Assembly (NCBI GenBank): GCA_963550135.1
Contig: CAUVBP010000004.1
Span: 17,173 to 81,172, forward strand
Source of the DNA: Saccharimonas sp963550135
GTDB taxonomy: Bacteria; Patescibacteriota; Saccharimonadia; Saccharimonadales; Saccharimonadaceae
Direction: 5' to 3'
Length of the DNA stretch: 64,000 nt
Of this stretch, positions 8,893-17,152 are shown one piece after another (position 1 is the first letter of the stretch; every line of letters begins with the position of its first letter). A program made the translations under genes and the position numbers. Below the pieces are notes generated by a model. It ran no database searches. It had not been told where the DNA came from and saw only the letters and a program-made list of their open reading frames with translations.

Positions 8893-10665
8893 TTACTCCT
8901 CGATGAATCCGCCTGATTGCCGTGCCCACAACTTAGCGTAAACGCCGCGTTTTTTGGTAAGCAATTGATCGTGTGAGCCATCTTCGACGATGTGTCCATT
9001 TTCCAAAACAATGATACGATCGAGTTTAGCGATGGTTGATAAGCGGTGAGCAATGACTATTGACGTTCGGTTTTTCATCAATGTTTCCAGCGACTTTTGG
9101 ATTAGTGCCTCTGATTCTGAGTCTAATGCTGATGTCGCCTCGTCAAGGACTAGAATTGGCGCATCTTTCAAAATCGCTCTGGCAATGGCAATGCGCTGTC
9201 GCTGTCCGCCCGAAAGTTTGACGCCGCGTTCACCAACTAGCGTGTTAAAACCGTCTTGCAGTTTGACGATGAAATCATAGGCGCCAGCCTTCTTAGCAGC
9301 TTTTTCAATTTCGGCATCAGTCGCGTCGGGTCGGCTGTAGGCGATATTCTCGCGGACGGAGCGGTGAAATAGCAGCGGCTCTTGCGGCACGTAGGCGATT
9401 TGTTCGCGTAGGCTTGCCTGGGTAACTTCGGCGATATCTTGCGAGTCGATTGTGATCTTGCCCGAGTCAATATCGGCAAACCGTAACAATAATTTGGTGA
9501 GGGTAGTTTTGCCAGAACCGCTGGCGCCAACCAAACCAATTTTCTCGCCAGGACGAATCGTCAGCGAAAAATCATGAAACAGTGTATCACCTTGACCCTC
9601 GTCGTGCGTAAAGGTTACCTTATCCATGGTGATGCCGCCGCGTTTAATTTTTAGTTTTTTGTCGCTGCGATCAACTAGCGTTGTTGGTGTTTTAAGGATT
9701 TCTACCATATCGTGAGCATCGCCAATAATACGATTGTAACTGCGCATGATGCCATTCATGTTCCACAACTCGTGCGCTACGCTGCCTGTATACGTTATGA
9801 TTAAGTAAACTGATGCTACTGATACTAAATTGTGCTGAGCGGCGTATACTGCAAAAGCAATTGCGCCAATTTTGATAATCGTGTTGATGGTCGAATAAAC
9901 GGTACTAACTTTCAGGAAACCGCGCATCGTGCCCAAGCTAGCGCTGCGCCATGAACTGACCGTTTTTGAAAAGCGCTTTTGCTCTAGCGATTCAGCGCCA
10001 GACGATTTAACCGCCAGAATATTTGAAACCATGTCGGCTAATTGGCCGCTAACTTTATTGCTGGCTTTAGCCTCTTTTTCGCTCAATTTAGCCATTGGCT
10101 TAGAGCCAAAATAGACGGCAATACTAAAAATAATTGAAAAGATAAACAGGAATAAAGCATACTGCCAAATTAATGTCGATAAAATGATTATTGATCCAGC
10201 TAAGGAAATAACTAACGGCAAAATCGACCAAAAAATTGTATCCCAAAAACGTTCGACTGCACCGTTTAGTTTGTTAGTTTGGCTGACGAGCGAACCGCCA
10301 AATTTATTAGCATGGAAAAACATTGTTTGATTAGTCAATTTACTAAAGCAGCGCGAGTGTAAATCGCGTTGCAATGCAGTCTCGAACGTCCAAACTAGAT
10401 ACAGTACCAAGCGCCAGCCAATCACCGTTGAACACAGTTCGCTAACGCCATACAGAACAATTAGCGTCCATAAATTGTTAGCAGTTTGCAGCTGGTTGTG
10501 CTGGATAATATTAAGCAGCTCTGCGATAACAAGCGGACCGACAAAAATAGAAATAACAATCGTAGTAATTGCAAAAAGTATCGCTAGATTTCTGCGGCGC
10601 CTGTAGGGTACAGATACTTGCCAGAATAGGCGTAAAATTTCTTTATCGTTAATTTTATTTTTCAA
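8893..10665 (-). CDS. ABC exporter, fused membrane and ATPase domains
   Basis: 590 residues. A six-helix type-1 exporter domain (about 20-320) precedes an ATPase domain with Walker A GASGSGKTT (about 380), Q-loop YVPQEP, signature LSGGQRQ and Walker B ILVLDEATSALD. It probably works as a homodimer exporting a lipid, peptide or drug; the substrate cannot be read from sequence. The start is a TTG preceded by AAGGAGA with good spacing. Confidence 0.9.
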   Translation of the reverse strand: MKNKINDKEILRLFWQVSVPYRRRRNLAILFAITTIVISIFVGPLVIAELLNIIQHNQLQTANNLWTLIVLYGVSELCSTVIGWRLVLYLVWTFETALQRDLHSRCFSKLTNQTMFFHANKFGGSLVSQTNKLNGAVERFWDTIFWSILPLVISLAGSIIILSTLIWQYALFLFIFSIIFSIAVYFGSKPMAKLSEKEAKASNKVSGQLADMVSNILAVKSSGAESLEQKRFSKTVSSWRSASLGTMRGFLKVSTVYSTINTIIKIGAIAFAVYAAQHNLVSVASVYLIITYTGSVAHELWNMNGIMRSYNRIIGDAHDMVEILKTPTTLVDRSDKKLKIKRGGITMDKVTFTHDEGQGDTLFHDFSLTIRPGEKIGLVGASGSGKTTLTKLLLRFADIDSGKITIDSQDIAEVTQASLREQIAYVPQEPLLFHRSVRENIAYSRPDATDAEIEKAAKKAGAYDFIVKLQDGFNTLVGERGVKLSGGQRQRIAIARAILKDAPILVLDEATSALDSESEALIQKSLETLMKNRTSIVIAHRLSTIAKLDRIIVLENGHIVEDGSHDQLLTKKRGVYAKLWARQSGGFIEE

Positions 10666-10786
10666 AAGTATCTCCTTCTTTTGTACAGTTTATATTGTGA
10701 GCAGTTTGATCATGGGTAAGGTGATTCAAACGCGAGATTTAGAGGAACTCTTTTGGCTCGAGTTCATAGATTAACCAATTATAAGG

Positions 10787-10792
10787 TATAAT
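10787..10792 (+). promoter_or_regulatory. -10 box of the SDR gene
   Basis: TATAAT ending 6 nt before ATG 10799. Confidence 0.7.
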
Positions 10793-10798
10793 CTTGGT

Positions 10799-11602
10799 AT
10801 GAGTCAAGAACGAAAAGTTTCGTATGTTTTAATAACAGGCACTACGAGCGGCTTGGGTAGAGAATTTGCTCGTCTATTTGCGCAAAATGGTTATAATATC
10901 GTTGCTGTTGCGCGTAACGAAGCTCTATTGCAGCAGCAAAAACAGGAGTTAGAACGCCAGTTTGGCATTGAAATGGTCTACATAGTTAAAGATTTAAGTG
11001 CTGAGAATAGCGCTCAAGAAGTTTATGACGAGATTAAATATAAAGGCATTAATATAGACATCTTAATTAATAATGCCGGGTTTGGTTCGTTTGGTCGCTA
11101 TGTTGACGTCGATTGGCAGCGTCAGAAAGGTCTCGCTAGCGTTAATATGTTGGCCGTGATGCAGTTATCGTATCTATTTGGTAAAGATATGGATCGTCGC
11201 GGTAAGGGTAAGATTGTTAATATTGCATCGATTGCCTCGTTTCAAGCTGGGCCATATATGGCGATGTATTATGCCTCGAAAGCTTTTGTCCGCTCGTTTT
11301 CTGAAGCCTTACATGAAGAAATGAAAAGTTCTGGCGTGTCGGTGACGGCGATTTGTCCGGGTCCGGTAGCAACTAATTTTGAGAAAAACGCTCAAATGAT
11401 AAACTCAGCAATGTTCACTAGGCTTAGAGTTTATACACCAGAAGTAGTTGCCGCGAAAAGTTATCGCGCTATTATGAATAACAAAGCAGTGTATGTAGTT
11501 GGTTGGCCAAATAAACTTTTGGTGTTTTTGACGCGATTTTGTAGCTTGAAGTTCAGTAGAGTTCTCGCTAGTAAAATTAATTTAGGCAGCGGGCGAAAAT
11601 AG
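10799..11602 (+). CDS. short-chain dehydrogenase/reductase
   Basis: 267 residues, classical SDR. Cofactor motif TGTTSGLG (about 14-21), NNAG, catalytic Ser (NIASIAS) and YYASK (Tyr/Lys pair). The family reduces or oxidises carbonyl/alcohol substrates with NAD(P)H; the substrate is unknown. The closest general resemblance is to DltE/YqjQ-like SDRs. A single-gene unit with a leaderless start. Confidence 0.9.
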   Translation: MSQERKVSYVLITGTTSGLGREFARLFAQNGYNIVAVARNEALLQQQKQELERQFGIEMVYIVKDLSAENSAQEVYDEIKYKGINIDILINNAGFGSFGRYVDVDWQRQKGLASVNMLAVMQLSYLFGKDMDRRGKGKIVNIASIASFQAGPYMAMYYASKAFVRSFSEALHEEMKSSGVSVTAICPGPVATNFEKNAQMINSAMFTRLRVYTPEVVAAKSYRAIMNNKAVYVVGWPNKLLVFLTRFCSLKFSRVLASKINLGSGRK

Positions 11603-11677
11603 CCTGGTCTGACCAGTAATTTAATTGTAAAAACATGGCTAAGAAGTTTAGCGTGGTAAGTTTTTAAAAAAGCATTG

Positions 11678-11710
11678 TATTTTTATTGTAAATGATTTAC
11701 AATAAAAATA
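11678..11710 (+). promoter_or_regulatory. 33-bp perfect palindromic operator over a promoter
   Basis: Arms TATTTTTATTGTAAAT and ATTTACAATAAAAATA are exact reverse complements around one central G. The core TTGTAAATNATTTACAA has the 7-1-7 form of Fur/PerR/Zur boxes. The right arm contains a TACAAT -10 box (11698-11703), and the last base is the A of the regulator's ATG. A bound regulator would block its own transcription. Confidence 0.85.
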
Positions 11711-12120
11711 TGACACAAATAGTTAGTCGACGAATCACGAAATATACTGATAGTATACTATCGATTTTATGCCATCTGCAGCATGCTACTAATGCCGAGA
11801 TTGCTAGCCGGTTGCGAGAGTCGTATTCAAATGTTAGCGATACTACGGTGCATCGTATTACGCAGCGCTTGCGCGACGATGGTGTTATTGGACTGGCACC
11901 TGCGTCAAGGCAGGGCTGTTTGCGGTACGACTTTTCACCGGAACCGCACGATCATTTTATATGCAGCGAGTGCGATAATTTACAGGATATCAAAGTCCCC
12001 GATTTAGTGCGTTGCCAGATCGAGCGCCAGCTTGATGGCTGCTGTTTCGATGGTCCTTTAGTTATTACTGGAGTATGTCAACAATGCAAAAATAGAAGGA
12101 GGAATTATGGCATTAATTAG
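11710..12120 (+). CDS. Fur-family metal or peroxide regulator
   Basis: 136 residues. An N-terminal winged helix (about 10-75, TNAEIASRLR then TTVHRITQRL) and a C-terminal metal domain with PHDHFICSEC (C85, C88) and CQQC (C123, C126), the structural zinc site of the family. The subclass (PerR, Zur, Fur) is not certain; the thioredoxin partner suggests redox sensing. An in-frame ATG at 11692 lies inside the operator, so the ATG at 11710, 6 nt after TACAAT, is preferred. It overlaps trxA by 14 nt. Confidence 0.88.
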   Translation: MTQIVSRRITKYTDSILSILCHLQHATNAEIASRLRESYSNVSDTTVHRITQRLRDDGVIGLAPASRQGCLRYDFSPEPHDHFICSECDNLQDIKVPDLVRCQIERQLDGCCFDGPLVITGVCQQCKNRRRNYGIN

Positions 12121-12445
12121 TATTACAACTAAACAAGAGTTTGAAGAAAAAGTGCTAAAAAGCAAGCGTCCGGTCTTGGTCGATTTTTGGGCGCCATGGT
12201 GTCCGCCATGCCGAGCGATGGCGCCGATATTACAGCAGATCGCTGACGAGACAGGTTTTGATATTGTTAAAATTGACACTGATGCTAGTAATGACAACAA
12301 AGAACTGGCTATGCATTACCGCGTGCAGGGTATCCCAAATATGAAGATTTTTGTTGCTGGCGAGGAAGTTGCTGAGCTGATCGGTATGAAGTCAAAACAG
12401 ACACTAATTGATGCGTTGGAAAAAGCTAGAGAAACTATTAATTAA
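12107..12445 (+). CDS. trxA: thioredoxin with CPPC active site
   Basis: 112 residues, complete thioredoxin fold with VDFWAPWC and the cis-Pro loop QGIPN. The active site is C32-P-P-C35 instead of the usual CGPC, which in this family shifts redox potential. AAGGAGG at 12096-12102 is a strong ribosome site, and the start lies inside the regulator gene, so the two are translationally coupled and share the Fur-type operator. The expected role is thiol-disulfide exchange in the cytoplasm. Confidence 0.93.
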   Translation: MALISITTKQEFEEKVLKSKRPVLVDFWAPWCPPCRAMAPILQQIADETGFDIVKIDTDASNDNKELAMHYRVQGIPNMKIFVAGEEVAELIGMKSKQTLIDALEKARETIN

Positions 12446-12446
12446 T

Positions 12447-13352
12447 ATGTCATCACGGAGTAATTATCAAAAGCTTTTCGTGCGAAGATTGCTAAGATAT
12501 TTACCGCACCATACCCTAATGTTAATTATTTACAAAAGTAAATTACTTCGTTTCGAAAATATTTTAGAATCCATCGCTAAAAGAAGAATAATTAATGTAA
12601 ATGATTTACTTTCATTTGATAGTTCTGAGATAAGAGAATATCAAAAACTAACGAAAGATACTCAACTTTGGCATGGTACTGGTCGTTGGCAGCATGGTAA
12701 GGATAGCGTCGTTGACGTGATGAAAAGTTTTTGCGATATTGCTGGCCTCAAGCCATCTCGTGATGTGTATGCAGTTTTTGGCGGCAGTGATCGGCATATC
12801 GTACACTCGGTTTCGCTATGCCGGAGTCGGATGGTGGCGCGATCATATGCTGACATGCATGGTCTTGGTTGGAAAGAGAAAAATCGCTATGGCGACGCTC
12901 TGACTTGGACATCGTATTACTACAGCTTGTTTTATGCGCGACTATTTACGGTCAATGGGGTCAAAATGTTGCGCCGTTGGAAAACTTGGCGTACATTGTC
13001 GCATGATGAAAATGGCGATAATACTTGGGGAAAGAAAGTGAATAAGCAGGCACGCGATGTGTGGGATATCTTCTGTCTGGGTAGTGATATTTCGGGTAAT
13101 TATCCAATTTTAATTGGTGTTAGGAGTCTTGATTCGCAATTAAAACTAGAAAGACCAATGAGTCATTACGAAGTACGCGCTGATAAACGAATAGGCGTTG
13201 CAAATATTTCACACATAGAAGTTCCTCGCGATAAGCAGGACGAAATGCGAGAATTATTGCTTTCATACGGTATCGACATACCAGTGACGAGCATTGAATT
13301 AGGCGAATATGTCAGTGTGCAGAAGCGTTTTACTGAATTGCTTGGTTGGTAG
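12447..13352 (+). CDS. unknown protein with an HGTG motif, last gene of the Fur-type operon
   Basis: 301 residues from the ATG one base after the trxA stop. I do not recognise a family. The N-terminal 70 residues are basic and helical. The motif LWHGTGRW (His76) resembles the HGT strand of PARP/KptA-type ADP-ribosyltransferases, followed by VARSYADMHG and, near the end, IPVTSIELGEYV. That assignment is a guess. It has no signal peptide. It shares the regulator-thioredoxin operon and contains a second copy of the operator core at 12596-12609. Confidence 0.6.
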   Translation: MSSRSNYQKLFVRRLLRYLPHHTLMLIIYKSKLLRFENILESIAKRRIINVNDLLSFDSSEIREYQKLTKDTQLWHGTGRWQHGKDSVVDVMKSFCDIAGLKPSRDVYAVFGGSDRHIVHSVSLCRSRMVARSYADMHGLGWKEKNRYGDALTWTSYYYSLFYARLFTVNGVKMLRRWKTWRTLSHDENGDNTWGKKVNKQARDVWDIFCLGSDISGNYPILIGVRSLDSQLKLERPMSHYEVRADKRIGVANISHIEVPRDKQDEMRELLLSYGIDIPVTSIELGEYVSVQKRFTELLGW

Positions 13353-13409
13353 AGAAAAGAGATTAGGCTAAAGCTGACGAAGTGGATGTGATAAGATTAT
13401 TAATAATAT

Positions 13410-13997
13410 ATGAAGTCACATACTAAACCGCTTTTATACGACCAGATCACAGCCGATCCAATGAATGATGATTTTGCTAATAGAGGTTGGTTGCCTGTGT
13501 ATTCTGCCTCAATAAGTTCGCGAATTGTACTGGTCGGGCAGGCGCCAGGTCGAATTGCCCAGCAGACGCTAAAGCCGTGGAATGATGCTAGCGGTCGCTT
13601 ACTTCGGCGATGGCTGAACGTAACGGACGAGCAGTTTTACAATCCCGATCTCTTTGCGTTGATGCCGATAGATTTTTATTATCCAGGCAGAGGTACACAT
13701 GGCGATCTGCCGCCGCGCTTGGATTTTGCCAGGAAATGGCATCCGCGTTTGCTAGCGCAGATGCCGAATATTCGATTGACAATTTTGGTTGGTTCGTATG
13801 CGCAAAAATATTATCTTGACCGCCGCGCCAAGCAGAATTTGACAGCAACTGTGGCGGACTTTAATATGTATTTGCCAGATTATTTTCCATTGGTTCATCC
13901 ATCGCCGCTCAATATTGGTTGGCGCAAACGTAATCTCTGGTTTGAATCGGACGTTATTCCAGTTCTACAAACTATAGTTAAGGAGGTGCTGTCATGA
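13410..13997 (+). CDS. uracil-DNA glycosylase family protein
   Basis: 195 residues. The UDG-fold motifs are the N-terminal VGQAPG (about 42-47) and the C-terminal HPSPLN (about 162). They would place uracil and related deaminated bases in the active site for excision. I cannot fix the UDG subfamily. It overlaps the next gene by the four bases ATGA, with an AGGAGG site ahead, so both are one operon. Confidence 0.8.
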   Translation: MKSHTKPLLYDQITADPMNDDFANRGWLPVYSASISSRIVLVGQAPGRIAQQTLKPWNDASGRLLRRWLNVTDEQFYNPDLFALMPIDFYYPGRGTHGDLPPRLDFARKWHPRLLAQMPNIRLTILVGSYAQKYYLDRRAKQNLTATVADFNMYLPDYFPLVHPSPLNIGWRKRNLWFESDVIPVLQTIVKEVLS

Positions 13998-14338
13998 CAG
14001 TTTATAAAATTAAACGAATTTACGAATCGCTAGAATCGGACGATGGCTACCGCGTGCTAGTTGACCGATTATGGCCGCGCGGTATCAGTAAAGAACGAGC
14101 GGCGCTAGACGAGTGGGCTAAAGAAATCGCGCCAACCAATGAGCTGCGCCAATGGTTTAATCATGATCCAGAAAAATTTACAGAGTTTTCAGAACGTTAT
14201 ACAAAAGAGTTAGATGAAAATCCTGCTGCTATCAAGGCGAGAGATGACTGGCCTAATCATCCAATCGTTACGCTATTGTATAGCGCTAAGGATGCGGAGT
14301 TTAACCAGGCGGTAGTACTTAAGCAATGGTTAGAATAA
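13994..14338 (+). CDS. DUF488 family protein
   Basis: 114 residues with the DUF488 hallmarks: YRVLVDRLWPRG, LDEWAKEIAPTNELRQWF and the C-terminal VTLLYSAKD. Biochemical function is unknown. It is translationally coupled to the uracil-DNA glycosylase gene. Confidence 0.85.
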   Translation: MTVYKIKRIYESLESDDGYRVLVDRLWPRGISKERAALDEWAKEIAPTNELRQWFNHDPEKFTEFSERYTKELDENPAAIKARDDWPNHPIVTLLYSAKDAEFNQAVVLKQWLE

Positions 14339-14383
14339 ATAGCGCTCTTCAAAAATACTCATTTTTGACGTAAAATATAATTA

Positions 14384-15868
14384 ATGATACGACTCCACAA
14401 CACTCTGACGCGTCGGCTTGATAATTTTACTCCGCTATCGTCTGATAAAGTGACTTTATATACTTGCGGACCGACTGTCTACGATGATTTACACGTCGGT
14501 AATTGGGCAGCCTACGTCTATTGGGACACACTAGTCCGGACATTGCAAATTGACGGCTATACGGTTGATCGCGTGATGAATATAACCGATGTTGGGCATT
14601 TGGTCAGTGATGCAGACGAAGGCGAGGATAAGCTTGAAAAGGGCGCTCGCCGCGATGGAAAAACTGCTTGGGAAATCGCTGAATACTACACGCAGCATTT
14701 TCTTGACGGCATGAAAGCACTGAATCTTATTCCGCCAACACATATAGCCAAGGCAACTGATTACATTTCGCAGCAGATTTCTTTGCTGCGGGCTCTTAAA
14801 CAGCGCGGCTGCACTTATCAAACCAGCGACGGCATCTATTTTGATACCAGTACTTTTCCGCGTTACGCCGACTTTGCACAGCTTGATTTGAGCGCCCAAA
14901 AAGCTGGCGCTCGCGTCGATGCTAACAGTGAGAAGCGTCAACCGTGGGATTTCGCGCTCTGGAAATTTACCGAGAAGGGTAAAGTGCGCGACATGGAGTG
15001 GGAGACGCCTGCTGATTTGCTAGATACGCCACCAGAAGATAACAAGCCAGTCATGGGCTTTCCTGGCTGGCATTTAGAATGCTCGGCTATCGCCATGAGC
15101 TTGCTCGGCAAGACAATTGATATTCATACTGGTGGAATTGATCACATTCCGGTGCATCACACTAACGAAATTGCCCAGAGCGAAGCGGCAACTGGCCAAA
15201 GGTTTGCGAACTTTTGGCTGCACTGCAACCACCTGAAGATTAATGGCGGCAAAATCAGTAAATCTCTCGGTAATGGCTATACGCTCGATGATCTAAAGCA
15301 GCATGGTTTCTCAGCGATGGATTTGCGAATGTTTATTTTGCAGGGACATTATTCTAACGAAGGTAATTTTTCATTCGAGAATTTGCAGGCAGCACACAAC
15401 CGTCTGCAGCATTGGCGCGACGTGGCTTGTTTGCGACACCAAGTTCACGATCGCTTGCATAGCGATACCGAGAACAACGACCTGCGGCATGATTTCTCGC
15501 CAAGTGCGGCTATTGGCGCTGTCAAAGAAGCGCTAAACGATAACTTAGAAACGCCACGGGCGCTAGCTATTGTCGATAAAGCCTTAACTGAACTCGACAA
15601 AAAACCACCGCAGAAAATCTATCGAGCTGGATTAATCGAATTTTTAGAATTTGTTGATGCGGCATTGGGGCTTGAGCTGTTGGATTTAACTCCCGATATT
15701 GATGATGAATGTAAGCGGCTATTGATAGAACGCCGCCGTGCTCGCGATAACAAGAATTGGGTAAATTCCGATGAATTACGCGACGAGCTGCTCAATGAAT
15801 ACGGCGTAGTTGTCAAAGATACTGCACATGATACTTTATGGGCGTATGCTGACGAAAAACCAGAGTAG
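14384..15868 (+). CDS. cysS: cysteinyl-tRNA synthetase
   Basis: 494 residues. Class I catalytic core with the CGPTVYDDLHVGN opening (HIGH-type motif HVGN), zinc ligands including HLECSAI, and KISKS (about 290) as the KMSKS loop. A C-terminal DALR-type helical region follows. It charges tRNA-Cys; a tRNA-Cys(GCA) gene is at 52802. TAAAAT (14371-14376) ends 7 nt before the ATG. Confidence 0.96.
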   Translation: MIRLHNTLTRRLDNFTPLSSDKVTLYTCGPTVYDDLHVGNWAAYVYWDTLVRTLQIDGYTVDRVMNITDVGHLVSDADEGEDKLEKGARRDGKTAWEIAEYYTQHFLDGMKALNLIPPTHIAKATDYISQQISLLRALKQRGCTYQTSDGIYFDTSTFPRYADFAQLDLSAQKAGARVDANSEKRQPWDFALWKFTEKGKVRDMEWETPADLLDTPPEDNKPVMGFPGWHLECSAIAMSLLGKTIDIHTGGIDHIPVHHTNEIAQSEAATGQRFANFWLHCNHLKINGGKISKSLGNGYTLDDLKQHGFSAMDLRMFILQGHYSNEGNFSFENLQAAHNRLQHWRDVACLRHQVHDRLHSDTENNDLRHDFSPSAAIGAVKEALNDNLETPRALAIVDKALTELDKKPPQKIYRAGLIEFLEFVDAALGLELLDLTPDIDDECKRLLIERRRARDNKNWVNSDELRDELLNEYGVVVKDTAHDTLWAYADEKPE

Positions 15869-15926
15869 ACTCAAGTGTTTAAAAGATTCTTTTTGAATGG
15901 CGTGAGCTGGCTGAGCCAATCCTTTA

Positions 15927-17099
15927 CTAGGCTTCAGCTTCTGATTTAGCTGCCTCTGATTTACTTTTTTCGCGGCGAGCACGCTTGAGTAGGCGAGCAA
16001 GCTTTGTCGGTTTGGCAGCTGGTTCTTCGCGGCGTTCGACCTTGATATATTCAGTTGCAAGCACTTTGGCGCAGCCAGCTATCGGTATCGAGATAATACC
16101 GCCAACCATGCCGAACATGTACAGTCCTATAGTTACCGCCATCAAAACCATTAGCGGCGAAAGTTCAATACGCTTGGATTGAATAGTTGGCGAAATTACA
16201 TTATTCTCGATCTGCTGATAAATGATGAAGTAAATACCAAAAGCTATCGCTGCTGGCATACTGTTAATTGCCAGTAATGCAAAGACGATAATGCCGCCAA
16301 TTCCTGCGCCGAACATTGGGATCAGCGACAAGATAAACATGATAGCAATCGTTGGCAAAGCAATGTTTGCTGGTACTGCTGGAAAAACTTGACTCAAGAT
16401 AAATACTGTTAAGCCGGCAAAAGCACCATCTAAACCCGAAACGATCAATTGTCCGCTTACATATCCAGAGATTACTGCATTCATTCGCCGGAAGATGATC
16501 CGATGGTGCTGCATTCGCTTGTCGTTGCTATATAATCCCCAGAAGTATCGTGACCAGCGCGGTCCTTCGACTAGCATTAGAAATGTTAGAACTAGCGCTA
16601 GCGAGGCCTCGGTGATTAGCGACATTGTTGTTCCGACGCCGCTGAGAAAGTTCTGTCCAAAGTTTGCCAGCCACGACGTTGCATTTCCTTGTATTGAAAC
16701 AACCATTTGATCAATCTGCGATTCTAGATGATAACGCGATACTATAGCACCAAAGCCCTTCCATTGCGCCGACATTGTTCGTATCGTATCGGGCAGAGTT
16801 TGTAAAAAGCTAATTGTTTGCTGAACTATTGGCGGCACTGCCAAAAACAGAATTGCCGCTAGTATTGCTACAATAACGATAAAAGCGATAGCCGTGCTGA
16901 GGGTTCGGCTGCGGTTGGGCAGTTTATTAGCCAACCAGCTAACTGGGCCATTGAGAGCTAGTGCTAAGAATGCTGCTGCTCCAATAATTACTAACGCTGT
17001 ACGAGCATTCCAAATTAATAAGCCTGCTAACCCAAAGCCGATTACTACCAGCCAAAAACGTACGAATGTTATAGTGTCTATCTCGATTTTAACCTTCAT
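15927..17099 (-). CDS. AI-2E/PerM-family permease
   Basis: 390 residues with about eight hydrophobic segments and the family's conserved central and C-terminal parts (FLMLVEGPRW; GGIISIPIAGC). The tail is highly charged. Members transport autoinducer-2 or act as Na+/H+ antiporters; the substrate here is unknown. It diverges from the P-type ATPase across 53 bp with a -10 box for each. On the minus strand TATACT (17106-17111) ends 6 nt before the ATG. Confidence 0.85.
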   Translation of the reverse strand: MKVKIEIDTITFVRFWLVVIGFGLAGLLIWNARTALVIIGAAAFLALALNGPVSWLANKLPNRSRTLSTAIAFIVIVAILAAILFLAVPPIVQQTISFLQTLPDTIRTMSAQWKGFGAIVSRYHLESQIDQMVVSIQGNATSWLANFGQNFLSGVGTTMSLITEASLALVLTFLMLVEGPRWSRYFWGLYSNDKRMQHHRIIFRRMNAVISGYVSGQLIVSGLDGAFAGLTVFILSQVFPAVPANIALPTIAIMFILSLIPMFGAGIGGIIVFALLAINSMPAAIAFGIYFIIYQQIENNVISPTIQSKRIELSPLMVLMAVTIGLYMFGMVGGIISIPIAGCAKVLATEYIKVERREEPAAKPTKLARLLKRARREKSKSEAAKSEAEA

Positions 17100-17140
17100 A
17101 TTTTCAGTATAGCGCTTTATTGTTAAAAACTAAAATTTGC

Positions 17141-17146
17141 TATAAT
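17141..17146 (+). promoter_or_regulatory. extended -10 box deciding the ATPase start
   Basis: TGCTATAAT ends 6 nt before ATG 17153; an in-frame TTG at 17120 lies upstream of it and is therefore rejected. Confidence 0.75.
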
Positions 17147-17152
17147 GTGCTT

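Noticed and set aside
12528..12545. third operator-like inverted repeat (ATTTAC, AAAA, GTAAAT)
   Set aside because: The half-sites are similar but the spacer is four bases, not one, so it does not match the 7-1-7 box.
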